Origin: Lachnospira multipara ATCC 19207 | Lineage (GTDB): Bacteria > Bacillota > Clostridia > Lachnospirales > Lachnospiraceae | DNA: 64,000 bases | Assembly (NCBI RefSeq): GCF_000424105.1 | Contig: NZ_AUJG01000006.1 | Coordinates: 1 to 64,000 of the forward strand | Direction of reading: 5' to 3' | Shown here: piece by piece, positions 1 to 9,811 of the stretch | Layout of the letters: each line of letters opens with the position of its first letter | Numbering within the stretch: the stretch's first letter is position 1 | Made by a program: the position numbers and the translations under genes | Notes under the pieces: generated by a model | Told to the model about the DNA's origin: nothing | The model's input: the letters and a program-made list of their open reading frames with translations, nothing else | Database searches by the model: none

Positions 1-175
1 ATGCCGAAACAGAAGCATACACACTAGAACCACTTGTTCCAAGCTCACAAGTCACTCGTGTTGAACCTGCATATCCAACTGTTGTTTCTCTTGCTGCAAA
101 TACAGACACTGATAATGAAAATGCCATAACTAATGATAGAGCTCCTGCAAATAGTTTTTTCTTAAAACCCCTCAC
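1..175 (-). CDS. Secreted protein, 5' part only (cut by window edge)
   Basis: Only the first 58 codons are in the window; the gene runs off the left edge. A GTG start at 175 is chosen because GGGAGGTGAT sits a few bases upstream and the overlapping ATG is followed at once by a stop. The N-terminus (MRGFKKKLFAGALSLVMAFS, then LSVSVFAA) is a clear Sec signal peptide: a basic run, a hydrophobic core and a small-residue cleavage region ending near residue 28. The mature part begins RETTVGYAGS and is rich in Ser, Thr and Gly. The function cannot be told from this stub; it is exported or surface-associated. Confidence 0.75.
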   Translation of the reverse strand, partial: MRGFKKKLFAGALSLVMAFSLSVSVFAARETTVGYAGSTRVTCELGTSGSSVYASVSA

Positions 176-302
176 ATATATCACCTCCCTTCTATTTAAA
201 TATTATTATATTAGTTTTTTAAATACAATCTGTACAATCGTACGGATTTATTAGTACTATTGTTTTACAAATAATGAGTTTTCCATTTTTTAGCATTAAA
301 AC

Positions 303-332
303 AAGGGGCTTGTAGTAAACTACAAGCCCCTT
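303..332 (-). terminator. Intrinsic terminator after pflB
   Basis: A perfect 13-bp stem (AAGGGGCTTGTAG with its complement) closes a 4-base loop. On the minus strand it lies downstream of the pflB stop codon and is followed by GTTTT. Confidence 0.8.
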
Positions 333-375
333 GGCGTCCGAACTATATATATTTAAATTTTATGCTTTTTAAAAA

Positions 376-2628
376 TTACATTCTTTCATGGAATGTTCTG
401 CTAATAACATCCATCTGCTGTTCTCTAGTTAAGTCGATGAACTTAACAGCGTAACCAGATACACGGATTGTGAAGTTAGCATACTCAGGCTTTTCTGGGT
501 GTTCCATAGCGTCGATTAACTTATCCTTACCGAATACGTTAACGTTAAGGTGATGAGCACCCTGATCGAAATAACCATCCATTACATTAACAAGGTTGTT
601 AACTCTTTCTTCTTCATTATGACCAAGAGCGTCTGGGTTCATAGTCTGTGTATTAGAAATACCATCAAGAGCCCAACCGTAAGGTAACTTAGTTAATGAG
701 TTAAGAGAAGCAACTAAACCGTTCTGCTCTGCACCGTAAGATGGGTTAGCACCTGGAGCAAGTGGAGAACCAGCTCTACGTCCATCAGGCATGTTACCTG
801 TGTACTTACCGTAAACTACATTAGATGTAATTGTAAGGATAGATGTAGTTGGCTTAGAATTTCTATATGTATGTCTCTTCTTAATCTTATCCATGAATGT
901 CTTAAGTAACCATACAGCGATGTCATCAGCTCTATCATCATCGTTACCATACTTAGGGAAGTCGCCTTCTGTTTCGTAATCAACGTTGAATCCTGTTTCA
1001 TCTCTGATAACCTTAACCTTAGCATACTTAATAGCAGAAAGTGAATCTACTACATGAGAGAAACCAGCGATACCTGTAGCAAATGTTCTTTCAACATCTG
1101 TATCGATAAGAGCCATTTCAGCTGCTTCATAGTAGTACTTATCATGCATATACTGGATTAAGTTAAGTGTATTAACATAAAGACCAGCTAACCAGTCCAT
1201 CATCTTATCAAACTTAGCTACAACATCATCATACTCTAAGTATTCTGATGTAACACGTGGGAATGCAGGACCAACCTGTTCTCTAGACTTAGCATCTACA
1301 CCACCATTGATAGCGTAAAGTAAGCACTTAGCAAGGTTAGCTCTAGCACCGAAGAACTGCATTTCCTTACCTGTCTGTGTAGCAGATACACAACAGCAGA
1401 TAGCATAATCATCGCCCCAGTAAACCTTCATAACGTCATCGTTCTCATACTGGATTGAAGATGTATCTACAGAAATCTTAGCAGCATACTTCTTGAAGCT
1501 TTCTGGTAACTTTGAAGAATAAAGTACTGTTAAGTTTGGTTCTGGTGAAGGACCCATGTTCTCAAGTGTATGTAAGAATCTGAAATCTGTCTTAGTAACC
1601 ATTGAACGTCCATCAACACCCATACCTGCAAGATCACAAGTTACCCATGTAGGATCACCTGAGAATAACTGCTGGTAAGCGTTTGGTCTAGCAAACTTAA
1701 CCATTCTAAACTTCATTACTAAATGATCGATTAATTCCTGAGCTTCGCTTTCTGTTAATGTACCAGCAGCTAAGTCTCTTGAAATATAGATATCAAGGAA
1801 TGTAGCAACACGACCAACTGACATAGCAGCACCGTTCTGTGTCTTAACTGCAGCTAAATAACCGAAGTATAACCACTGAACTGCTTCTCTAGCATCCTTA
1901 GCTGGCTTAGAGATATCGAAACCATAGCTTGCTGCCATAGCCTTCATACCCTTAAGTGCGTTAATCTGATCCTTTAATTCTTCTCTCTGTCTGATGATTT
2001 CATCGTACATTGTACCATCACCACAGTTGTTGAAGTCATGAGTCTTCTCTTCAATAAGGTAATCAATACCGTAAAGAGCAACTCTTCTATAATCACCTAC
2101 GATACGTCCACGACCATATGTATCTGGAAGACCTGTAATAACATGGCTATGTCTAGCAGCCTTCATTTCTGGTGTGTAAGCATCGAAAACACCCTGGTTA
2201 TGTGTCTTATGATATTCTGTAAAAACCTTATGCATATCAGGATCTGGTGTATAACCATTCTCTGTTAATGACTTCTCAGCCATTGCAATACCACCGTAAG
2301 GCATGAATGCTCTCTTAAGTGGTGCATCTGTCTGAAGACCTACTACTGTTTCAAGGTCCTTCATAGATTCATCAATATATCCTGGGCCGTATGCTGTAAG
2401 ACCTGAAACAACCTTTGTTTCCATGTCTAATACACCGCCGTTAGCTCTTTCCTGAGCCTGTAATTCCTGTAATCTACCCCAAAGCTTATCTGTTGCTTCT
2501 GTAGGGCCTGCTAAGAAACTCTCATCACCATCATAAGGTGTGTAGTTCTTCTGAATGAAGTCTCTAACGTTAACTTCTTCTTTCCAAAGTCTACCTTCGA
2601 AACCGTTCCACTGTTCAAACTGTAACAT
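376..2628 (-). CDS. pflB: Pyruvate formate-lyase (formate C-acetyltransferase)
   Basis: This glycyl-radical enzyme converts pyruvate and CoA to acetyl-CoA and formate in the anaerobic cytoplasm. The start at 2628 ([12 protein letters not shown]) is preceded by GGAGGAG; an upstream in-frame extension has no ribosome site and falls in the promoter. The protein is 750 residues, the usual family length. The catalytic Cys pair is C412-C413 (CCVS), and the glycyl-radical site is G725 in RVSGYAV near the C-terminus. No activating enzyme gene (pflA) is next to it. A formate channel gene lies about 55 kb away in this window. The gene appears monocistronic, with its own terminator and a palindromic operator upstream. 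Confidence 0.97.
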   Translation of the reverse strand: MLQFEQWNGFEGRLWKEEVNVRDFIQKNYTPYDGDESFLAGPTEATDKLWGRLQELQAQERANGGVLDMETKVVSGLTAYGPGYIDESMKDLETVVGLQTDAPLKRAFMPYGGIAMAEKSLTENGYTPDPDMHKVFTEYHKTHNQGVFDAYTPEMKAARHSHVITGLPDTYGRGRIVGDYRRVALYGIDYLIEEKTHDFNNCGDGTMYDEIIRQREELKDQINALKGMKAMAASYGFDISKPAKDAREAVQWLYFGYLAAVKTQNGAAMSVGRVATFLDIYISRDLAAGTLTESEAQELIDHLVMKFRMVKFARPNAYQQLFSGDPTWVTCDLAGMGVDGRSMVTKTDFRFLHTLENMGPSPEPNLTVLYSSKLPESFKKYAAKISVDTSSIQYENDDVMKVYWGDDYAICCCVSATQTGKEMQFFGARANLAKCLLYAINGGVDAKSREQVGPAFPRVTSEYLEYDDVVAKFDKMMDWLAGLYVNTLNLIQYMHDKYYYEAAEMALIDTDVERTFATGIAGFSHVVDSLSAIKYAKVKVIRDETGFNVDYETEGDFPKYGNDDDRADDIAVWLLKTFMDKIKKRHTYRNSKPTTSILTITSNVVYGKYTGNMPDGRRAGSPLAPGANPSYGAEQNGLVASLNSLTKLPYGWALDGISNTQTMNPDALGHNEEERVNNLVNVMDGYFDQGAHHLNVNVFGKDKLIDAMEHPEKPEYANFTIRVSGYAVKFIDLTREQQMDVISRTFHERM

Positions 2629-2677
2629 CGTTGAACTCCTCCTTAAAAAGCTATAAAAAATTAATATGTGTGTTTTT

Positions 2678-2698
2678 GATTGTATATTGTATACAATC
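2678..2698. promoter_or_regulatory. Palindromic operator candidate upstream of pflB
   Basis: GATTGTATA-TTG-TATACAATC is a perfect 9+9 palindrome 50-70 bp upstream of the pflB start, and it contains the 12-mer ATTGTATACAAT. Close relatives lie in front of trxA (3348-3359), the broken dps (30999-31010) and gpx (52135-52148). The cognate regulator is not identified. The rest of the 355-bp gap between pflB and trxA holds only the trxA terminator. Confidence 0.55.
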
Positions 2699-2886
2699 AC
2701 GCTTAAAATAAAATTTGCCATCGCATCAGTTAGATAATTAAATTAACTTTAACTTTGACAAATCTGTAACAATCTTAACCGCAAATATATATTAACACCT
2801 ATTATTTTTATTTGCAAGACAACTATATCAAGTATTGAATTTAGTACAATCCAATATATTTGAAACTGCATTTTTTATAAAGAAAA

Positions 2887-2930
2887 GGCGGAGTTTGTCA
2901 GACCAATTCATAATCTAGCAAAACTCCACC
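2887..2930 (-). terminator. Intrinsic terminator after trxA
   Basis: On the minus strand GGTGGAGTTTTG pairs with CAAACTCCGCC (one U-G wobble) across a loop of about 20 bases, followed by TTTTCTTT. Confidence 0.65.
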
Positions 2931-2983
2931 TCCCAATGAAATTAAAAATAAAAGGTTATTGTAATATTGCGTATCTTAATTGA

Positions 2984-3295
2984 TTAAAGACCCATAAAAG
3001 CCTTAAGTGCTGGTTCATTAACAAAACCAACCTGCTTGTTAGCTTCCTTACCATCCTTAAAAAGAATAAGTGTTGGAATTGACATAACATTGAACTTCTC
3101 AGCAATTGCTGGGTTCTCATCTACATCAATCTTTACGATCTTTACATCGTCCTGGCTAGCAGCTACCTTTTCAAGTACTGGTGCAAGCATCTTACAAGGT
3201 CCACACCATGTTGCCCAAAAATCTACTAATACAGGCTTATCTGAATTTAAAACTTCTGCTTCAAAATTGCTCTCTGTTCCATGAATAATTTGCAT
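2984..3295 (-). CDS. trxA: Thioredoxin
   Basis: This small cytoplasmic dithiol reductant has 103 residues, the standard length. The active site WCGPC is at residues 30-34 within VDFWATWCGPCKM, and the cis-proline loop SIPT follows later. The start at 3295 has TGGAGGT upstream. The gene stands alone; a thioredoxin reductase-like gene lies about 48 kb away. An ATTGTGTACAAT near-palindrome about 53 bp upstream matches the one before pflB and may place both genes under one regulator. Confidence 0.95.
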   Translation of the reverse strand: MQIIHGTESNFEAEVLNSDKPVLVDFWATWCGPCKMLAPVLEKVAASQDDVKIVKIDVDENPAIAEKFNVMSIPTLILFKDGKEANKQVGFVNEPALKAFMGL

Positions 3296-3347
3296 ATTTT
3301 ATACCTCCAAAATATAATCACATTTTATGGTTAATTGGCTCAATTAA

Positions 3348-3359
3348 ATTGTGTACAAT
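3348..3359. promoter_or_regulatory. ATTGT..ACAAT operator candidate upstream of trxA
   Basis: ATTGTGTACAAT lies 53-64 bp upstream of the thioredoxin start, in the expected promoter region. It belongs to the same motif family as the pflB, dps and gpx sites. Confidence 0.45.
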
Positions 3360-3433
3360 TATTTTATAACATATCACAATTTTAATTGCAAGGCTTTTTC
3401 CTTTTTTTTTAGAAAATTTAGTTTCCTTTTATT

Positions 3434-4417
3434 TTACTTTTTCATTAATTGCTTAATTTCATTCATTGCCTCACTATCCTTAAAAGTTGCCATTGGGTTT
3501 CTCTTAAGAATTCTTGTTAAGTTTCTAATTTGACGTCTATCTGTAGCTTTGACTTTATCCTCTTCCTTAGAAATTACCTCTAATGCTGCCTTTAAAATTG
3601 TCTCATCAATTAGCTTCTTCTTTAAAAGTTCTTTAGCTGTATCAGAGGTTCTTGAAAGACCGTTAAGCTTAGTTTCCTTAAAGGCTTCTAAGCTATCAGT
3701 AAGATCATTCTTCTTATTCTCTAGATACTTAGCAAAATGTAGTTTCTTTCTTGAAGCTATAAAAGACAGTTCTCTTCTCTTTCTTCTATATTTCTTTCTG
3801 TTCTCAGCAAACTCGTCTTCTGCAAATGCATACGCTATTTCTAACTTATCTGTAATAAACTTAATATGTTCATGTTCAGAAGAAATCTTATTGAGCATTG
3901 CTTTAAGATCAAGAGCTTCATTAGCAGAAACTGTCACATCCACACTAAAATATGCTGTAAAGATAAAAGCCAGAATCTCTGTTACATATACTGGAAGTCC
4001 TAAAACTAGCCCCTCAATAGGTGTATGAATCACCTTAATCATAAGGCAAGAAAAAAATCCCCAACATAGACTTGCGATTAAGCAAATGTGTCCATTTACA
4101 TTTAAAAATCTCTTTGAATAATCCCAGTATTTAACTCCAAAGATTCTCTCCATTGCAGCCCCAGTAATGTATTCTAGAATTGTTGCTGCTATCATTCCAA
4201 AAAAGAAAACCGCCACTAGATTATCTCTAAACTTTATTGTGCTTATTAAAATTGTTACTGCTCCAGACCCATAAATTGGTAAAAAGGGTCCATGTAAAAA
4301 ACCTCTATTGACTAATTCTCTTTTTCTTACTGATACATAGCAAGACTCCCAAATCCAGCCAATAAAACAATACAATCCAAAAAATATAATCCACTGCGTT
4401 AAACTATAATAACTCAT
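3434..4417 (-). CDS. CmpB-type (ABC_trans_CmpB family) integral membrane protein
   Basis: The 327-residue protein has an N-terminal membrane domain of about five or six helices (residues 1 to roughly 170). It begins with the family's WIIFFGLYCFIGWIWESCYVS-like segment and RGFLHGPFLPIYGSGA motif. A basic, helical cytoplasmic tail follows (KKYRRKRRELSFIASRKK). This resembles the putative ABC-transporter type IV / CmpB family (PF06541), whose function is not established. The start at 4417 (MSYYSLTQW) is preferred over an upstream Met because AAGGGAGATATC precedes it. It has no partner ATPase nearby, so a transport role is only a family label. Confidence 0.8.
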   Translation of the reverse strand: MSYYSLTQWIIFFGLYCFIGWIWESCYVSVRKRELVNRGFLHGPFLPIYGSGAVTILISTIKFRDNLVAVFFFGMIAATILEYITGAAMERIFGVKYWDYSKRFLNVNGHICLIASLCWGFFSCLMIKVIHTPIEGLVLGLPVYVTEILAFIFTAYFSVDVTVSANEALDLKAMLNKISSEHEHIKFITDKLEIAYAFAEDEFAENRKKYRRKRRELSFIASRKKLHFAKYLENKKNDLTDSLEAFKETKLNGLSRTSDTAKELLKKKLIDETILKAALEVISKEEDKVKATDRRQIRNLTRILKRNPMATFKDSEAMNEIKQLMKK

Positions 4418-4514
4418 GATATCTCCCTTAAATAATGCCTTTAGCATAATTTTAACCTAAATTAATTCTATCACATTTTCATAATCATTAGTTATAAATT
4501 ATATAGGCTGCCTC

Positions 4515-4544
4515 TTGAAACTTTGTCTTTGAAACAGTTACAAT
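4515..4544 (+). promoter_or_regulatory. Promoter of the asparaginase gene
   Basis: TTGAAA (4515-4520), an 18-bp spacer and TACAAT (4539-4544) lie about 30 bp before the gene, on the correct strand. Confidence 0.6.
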
Positions 4545-4575
4545 AAGAGAGAACATTTACTTAGGAGGTTTTTCT

Positions 4576-5661
4576 ATGAATTTACATACAATATTTACTG
4601 GAGGAACTATTGGTAGTTTCCTTGGGGATAACGACCTTATTTCCACAGATAAGGGAAGTCCCTATAAACTAATCAATTTTTATAAGAAGAATTATGCAAA
4701 TGCTACGACTATCAACTTTACAAGCTCTAATCCTTACACTTTATTAAGCGAGAATCTTGATGGCGACCATTTGAATTTACTTATTAAGGAAGTTAGTAAG
4801 GTTCTTGAAAATGAAGAGCTTGACGGTATTATCGTAACTCACGGAACAGATACACTTCAGTACAGTGCTGCTGTTTTAGGATACATTTTCAATGATGCAA
4901 GAATTCCTATTATTCTTGTTTCTTCTGATTTCGTTCTTGAGGATAAGCGCGCAAATGGCCTTATTAATTACCATGTTGCGGTGGAATTTATGAAGGCAAA
5001 GCTTGGCAAGGGCGTATTTGTAAGTTACTGTAACAAGGGTGGAATCCCTACAATCCACAGAGCTACAAGACTAGAGCCACCTGTAACATTATCTGCAGAT
5101 GTGGAAAGTGTTAAGAAGAGTCATTATGCAATTTATTTAAACGATACATTTGAATTAAATGATCAGTATAAAAGCGATGACAAGAATCTAGAAAGTTTTA
5201 CAAAGCTTGGACTTGAGGCTAAGGATATTATCTTAACTAATCAGTCTAGCGAGGTAATGCGTATTCGTCCATATGTGGGAATGACTTATCCTGATTTAGA
5301 TGATTATATTGAAAATTTAGCCCAGGATAATATTATTAACGAAGAAGAGGGACATGAGAAATTTAGTAACTGTCTTGAAGCTATCTTAATTGAAAGTTTC
5401 CATTCAGGCACAATCCATGTCACAAAGGAATTAGAGGAATTAACTAACAGGGCTAAGGAGCTTAATATCCCAGTTTATATTACTGGTTTATCTAATAGCG
5501 AAAAAGCCTATGAAACTGTTGAGGAATATAGGAAACTTGGCATCATACCTTTAAGAGAATCTTCAATTATTTCTCAGTATTGTAAGCTTTGGCTTGCAGC
5601 TAGTAATGGTCTTAATGTTAGAGAGATTATGAATTGCTCTATTGCAGAGGATTGGGTATAA
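4576..5661 (+). CDS. L-asparaginase-family amidohydrolase
   Basis: Hydrolyses asparagine (possibly glutamine) to the acid plus ammonia. Both catalytic-threonine motifs of type I/II asparaginases are present: TGGTIGS at residues 8-14 and THGTDT at residues 88-93, the latter followed by LQYSAAVL. The product is 361 residues with no signal peptide, pointing to the cytoplasm. AGGAGG lies 9 bases before the ATG, a good promoter is upstream and a strong bidirectional terminator follows, so it is a single-gene unit. Substrate preference (asparagine, glutamine or the Glu-tRNA amidotransferase D relatives) cannot be fixed by eye. Confidence 0.85.
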   Translation: MNLHTIFTGGTIGSFLGDNDLISTDKGSPYKLINFYKKNYANATTINFTSSNPYTLLSENLDGDHLNLLIKEVSKVLENEELDGIIVTHGTDTLQYSAAVLGYIFNDARIPIILVSSDFVLEDKRANGLINYHVAVEFMKAKLGKGVFVSYCNKGGIPTIHRATRLEPPVTLSADVESVKKSHYAIYLNDTFELNDQYKSDDKNLESFTKLGLEAKDIILTNQSSEVMRIRPYVGMTYPDLDDYIENLAQDNIINEEEGHEKFSNCLEAILIESFHSGTIHVTKELEELTNRAKELNIPVYITGLSNSEKAYETVEEYRKLGIIPLRESSIISQYCKLWLAASNGLNVREIMNCSIAEDWV

Positions 5662-5701
5662 ATTAGAAATTTTCTTTTAAACTTAATATGTGGGTAAAAA
5701 T

Positions 5702-5743
5702 AAAGACTTGTGAAAATGTGATGATACATTTTCACAAGTCTTT
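5702..5743. terminator. Bidirectional terminator between asparaginase and ABC exporter genes
   Basis: An 18-bp perfect stem (AAAGACTTGTGAAAATGT and its complement) with a six-base loop has T runs on both strands. It serves the convergent genes on either side. Confidence 0.85.
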
Positions 5744-5769
5744 TTATGCTTCCGCCAGCTAATAAAGCT

Positions 5770-7614
5770 TTAAGATGCTGCTCCGTTACTCTCGAACTGA
5801 GAGTTATAAAGGTCTGCATAGAAGCCTTTCTTTGCAATTAACTCGTCATGGCTACCTTGTTCAACAATATCGCCATCCTTCATAACTAGAATAATATCTG
5901 CATCTTTGATTGTAGATAATCTATGAGCGATTACAAAGCTTGTTCTTCCACGCATTAAGTTATCCATAGCCTTCTGAATTCTTATCTCAGTTCTTGTATC
6001 TACTGAAGAAGTTGCTTCATCTAGAATAAGAATTGGGTTGTCGGCAAGAATTGCTCTTGCAATTGTAAGAAGCTGCTTCTGGCCCTGAGATACATTACTT
6101 GCATCTTCATTAAGCTCAAAGTCGTAGCCTCCTGGCAATGTTTCAATAAAGTGATGAGCATGGGCGGCCTTAGCGGCTGCGATTACTTCTTCGTCTGTAG
6201 CTTCTAGGCGGCCGTATCTAATATTTTCCATAATACTAGCCTTATAAGCCCATGTATCCTGTAATACCATGCCAAAGGCATCTCTTAAATCACGTCTGTT
6301 AAAGTCCTTAATGTTGTGGCCATCAACTAAAATTGCGCCCTCATCTACATCGTAGAATCTCATAAGAAGCTTAACCATAGTTGTCTTACCAGCACCAGTT
6401 GGGCCTACAATAGCTACCTTCTGACCTGGCTTTACACTAGCACTAAAGTCTTTAATAATTGTCTGCTCTTTATTATATCCAAATTTAATATGTTCAAATT
6501 CAACATGGCCTTCGATACCTTCAGTAGATACTGGATTTTCAACTTCCTGATCTTCCTCTTCCTCATCGAGGAATTCGAATACTCTTTCAGAAGCTGCAGC
6601 CATGGACTGAACCTGATTTATTACCTGTGCCATTTGCTGGATAGGCTGTGTGAAGTTCTTTACGTACTGAATAAAGGCCTGAATATCACCAATTGTTATT
6701 GTGCCTTTAATTGCAAGTAAACCACCTGTTAAGGCAACGCCTACATAACCTAAGTTACCAACAAACTGCATGATAGGCATCATCATACCTGAGAAGAACT
6801 GTGACTTCCAAGCTGAACTGTATAAGACATCATTAGTCTTATTAAAATCATCTACGAAATCCTTCTCCTTATTAAATGCCTTAACAACTAAATGACCACC
6901 ATAAGTTTCCTCGATTGTACCATTGATGTGGCCTAAGTATTCCTGCTGAACCTTGAAGTATTTCTGAGATCTCTTAATTACAAAAGAAATAAGTCCCATA
7001 GATACTGGTAAAATAACTAATGCAATAAGAGTCATTAATGGGGAAATGCTAAGCATCATAACAAGTACACCAATCATTGTGGCAACTGATGTAATAATCT
7101 GTGTGATACTCTGATTCAAGCCCTGACTTAAGGTATCAACATCATTAGTTATTCTTGATAAAATCTCACCGTAAGTTCTTGTTTCAAAGTACTTCATAGG
7201 TAATCTATTAATCTTTAATGAGATTTCCTTACGAAGCTGATAACTTACCTTCTGAGTAATGCCTGTCATAATCCAGCCCTGAATTAAACTGAATAAAGCA
7301 CTAAATGCATATAGTAATAAAACAAATATTAAGATTTTTCCAATCTTTGTAAAATCAATTCCGCCTGTTCCAGCAATTTTACTTAATAAACCTTCTGAAA
7401 GTGTTGTAGTTGCCCTACCTAAAACTTTTGGACCTACTACTGAAAATACAGTAGATATGGCTGCCATTATCATTACAATAATAATGGCTATTTTATAACG
7501 GCCAATGTAGGCAAGTAATTTTCCAATAGAGCCTTTAAAATCCTTGGCTTTTTCTACTGGCATCATTCCTCTACCTGGGCCTCTTCTTGGTCGATTGTTT
7601 GTATTATCTGCCAT
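5770..7614 (-). CDS. ABC exporter half-transporter, catalytic subunit of a heterodimer
   Basis: A 614-residue half exporter: six-helix membrane domain (about 45-340), then the ATPase domain. Walker A GPTGAGKTT is at 404-412, Walker B ILILDE at 528-533 with an intact catalytic Glu, and the H-loop His is at 564. Its signature is VSQGQ (508-512) instead of LSGGQ. The start at 7614 (MADNTNN) has CGGAGGTGATAATA upstream; longer in-frame starts lie inside the upstream gene. It overlaps the partner gene by 11 bp. It pairs with the 7604-9802 product to form one intact and one degenerate ATP site, as in LmrCD/TM287-288-type exporters. The substrate is unknown. Confidence 0.93.
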   Translation of the reverse strand: MADNTNNRPRRGPGRGMMPVEKAKDFKGSIGKLLAYIGRYKIAIIIVMIMAAISTVFSVVGPKVLGRATTTLSEGLLSKIAGTGGIDFTKIGKILIFVLLLYAFSALFSLIQGWIMTGITQKVSYQLRKEISLKINRLPMKYFETRTYGEILSRITNDVDTLSQGLNQSITQIITSVATMIGVLVMMLSISPLMTLIALVILPVSMGLISFVIKRSQKYFKVQQEYLGHINGTIEETYGGHLVVKAFNKEKDFVDDFNKTNDVLYSSAWKSQFFSGMMMPIMQFVGNLGYVGVALTGGLLAIKGTITIGDIQAFIQYVKNFTQPIQQMAQVINQVQSMAAASERVFEFLDEEEEDQEVENPVSTEGIEGHVEFEHIKFGYNKEQTIIKDFSASVKPGQKVAIVGPTGAGKTTMVKLLMRFYDVDEGAILVDGHNIKDFNRRDLRDAFGMVLQDTWAYKASIMENIRYGRLEATDEEVIAAAKAAHAHHFIETLPGGYDFELNEDASNVSQGQKQLLTIARAILADNPILILDEATSSVDTRTEIRIQKAMDNLMRGRTSFVIAHRLSTIKDADIILVMKDGDIVEQGSHDELIAKKGFYADLYNSQFESNGAAS

Positions 7615-9802
7615 TATTATCACCTCCGTAGAGTTCTTCCTTTGACAACTGTGAACTTGCAATCTGTCTGTAAGTCTCACAATTTTCCAATAATTCCTTA
7701 TGTGTACCCTTGCCCACAATCACACCATCTTCCATAACTAAGATCTGGTCTGCATGAAGGATAGTGCTAATTCTCTGGGCAACGATAATTACTGTTGCAT
7801 CAGATACATTTTTAGCAAGTTCAGCTCTAAGCTTAGCATCTGTCTTTAAGTCAAGGGCTGAGAAGCTATCATCAAAAATGTATACCTTAGGCTGCTTTGC
7901 AATAGCTCTCGCAATAGATAATCTCTGCTTCTGACCACCTGAAACGTTACTACCACCCTGAGCTATAGGGCTGCTATAAGTATCTGACTTCTTATCAATA
8001 AATTCAGTAGCCTGTGCAATTTCGGCTGCCTTTACAACATCCTCACGACTTGCCTCATCTCTACCAAACTTAATATTTGACTCAATATCTCCTGAGAAAA
8101 GAACGCCCTTTTGTGGCACAACGCCTAAGGCATCTCTTAAATCATGGAGCTCTATATCTCTAATATCTACGCCATCAAGGCTAATCTTTCCCTTTGTAAC
8201 ATCGTAGAGTCTAGGAATAAGGTTAACCAAAGTAGATTTACCACAACCTGTACTACCAATGATAGCTGTAGTTTCTCCTGGTTTTGCTGTAAATGTAATG
8301 TCTGTAAGCACATTTGCCTTGGCATTAGGATACATAAAGTCTACATGATCAAACTCAATAACACCCTTAACATCACTTACTTCCTTAGTTTCCTTAGCAT
8401 CCTTGATGCTTGACTTAGTTACTAAAACTTCATCAATTCTTTCAGCTGCTACAATCGAACGAGGTAACATAATTGAAAGGCCTGTAAGCATAAGGAAAGA
8501 CATTACAATCTGAATTGCATATGTTAAGAAGGCTGTCATTGTACCAACCTGCATAACACCCATGTCGATTCTCTTAGCTGAAACCCAAACAATAAGTACT
8601 GAAAGACCGTTCATTAAAACTGTCATTACTGGCAACATGAAAGTCATTGTTCTATTAGTGAAAAGTGTTGTCTTTGTAAGGTCTACATTGGCAACATCGA
8701 ATCTTTCCTCTTCGTGCTTTTCTCTACCAAAAGCTCTAATAACTGGAATACCTGTTAAAATTTCTCTCGATACGAGGTTAACTCTATCCACTAACTTCTG
8801 CATTGCCTTAAACTTTGGTAATGCAATAGCCATTAAAAGTCCTACAAAGCCTAGAATTACAACAACCGCAAGAGCAATAACCCAACCCATTCCGGCCTTT
8901 GTATTAACAACTCTTATAACACCACCAATACCTAAGATCGGAGCATATAAAATCATTCGAAGCATAAGTACTGCCACGAACTGGATTTGCTGAACATCGT
9001 TAGTTGTTCTTGTAATAAGAGAAGCTGTTGAGAACTGATCCATTTCTGCATTAGAGAAACTCATAACCGTTGTATATAATTGTCCTCTTAAATCTCTACC
9101 AATACCAGCAGCAACTCTAGATGCAAAGTAGCCAACTAAGATTGTTGCAACTGCAATAACAAGTGCCATTAAAAGCATCTTAAGACCTGCAATTATAAGG
9201 TAATGTGTCTGATATGCATCCATATCCATTCCTGCCTTTTCCATCTCAGCCTTAGCATAAGTAATTGCAGTAGTCTTAATTAGGCTCTCGCCCATTGTGT
9301 CATATGTTTCTTGGAATTCCTCTCTAATCTGACTAACCATAGCTGAGTAGTCAGTTACACCAGTTGCAGCATAAGCGCTTGCATCAGAGCCTTGATTTGC
9401 ATCAACCGCTGTTGTATCGGCTGCATTAGCACTAGACTCCATCTCCTGACTAACGGCATTTACTATCATTATTACAAATGCCATGTCCTCGTCATATTCT
9501 GAGAGTTTTTCTTCACTCTTAACATTTAAAACATAATTTGATGATTCCTCATCGAAATCGTAACTATTTTCCCAAATCTTTAATTCTTCTTCATTCATGA
9601 AAAATTTGGCAAATTCGTAATCGCTTGATGTTATCTCCTCAGGAAGTACATGGTCTACTCCACCATTGATAATTCCCACATCAATAATGTTTGATGTGTA
9701 CTGAGGCAAGCCTAAATCACAGTAAGCCTGTAGACCAAGTAGTGCTACAATAAGGATTACTGTCTTCCAATAAGGCGCAATTGCCTTTAGAATTCTCTTC
9801 AT
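7604..9802 (-). CDS. ABC exporter half-transporter, degenerate-site subunit
   Basis: The 732-residue partner of the downstream ABC gene. The membrane domain carries a long extra loop of about 140 residues between the first two helices (roughly residues 45-195), rich in Asp, Ser and Ala and probably outside the cell. Walker A GSTGCGKST is at 516-524 and the signature is canonical, VSGGQ at 620-624. The catalytic Glu is replaced by Asp (IFDD, about 645) and the H-loop His by Gln (VAQRIS, 676). This fits the non-hydrolytic subunit of a heterodimeric exporter. The substrate is not evident from the neighbours. Confidence 0.92.
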   Translation of the reverse strand: MKRILKAIAPYWKTVILIVALLGLQAYCDLGLPQYTSNIIDVGIINGGVDHVLPEEITSSDYEFAKFFMNEEELKIWENSYDFDEESSNYVLNVKSEEKLSEYDEDMAFVIMIVNAVSQEMESSANAADTTAVDANQGSDASAYAATGVTDYSAMVSQIREEFQETYDTMGESLIKTTAITYAKAEMEKAGMDMDAYQTHYLIIAGLKMLLMALVIAVATILVGYFASRVAAGIGRDLRGQLYTTVMSFSNAEMDQFSTASLITRTTNDVQQIQFVAVLMLRMILYAPILGIGGVIRVVNTKAGMGWVIALAVVVILGFVGLLMAIALPKFKAMQKLVDRVNLVSREILTGIPVIRAFGREKHEEERFDVANVDLTKTTLFTNRTMTFMLPVMTVLMNGLSVLIVWVSAKRIDMGVMQVGTMTAFLTYAIQIVMSFLMLTGLSIMLPRSIVAAERIDEVLVTKSSIKDAKETKEVSDVKGVIEFDHVDFMYPNAKANVLTDITFTAKPGETTAIIGSTGCGKSTLVNLIPRLYDVTKGKISLDGVDIRDIELHDLRDALGVVPQKGVLFSGDIESNIKFGRDEASREDVVKAAEIAQATEFIDKKSDTYSSPIAQGGSNVSGGQKQRLSIARAIAKQPKVYIFDDSFSALDLKTDAKLRAELAKNVSDATVIIVAQRISTILHADQILVMEDGVIVGKGTHKELLENCETYRQIASSQLSKEELYGGDNNGR

Positions 9803-9811
9803 TGGTCCTCC

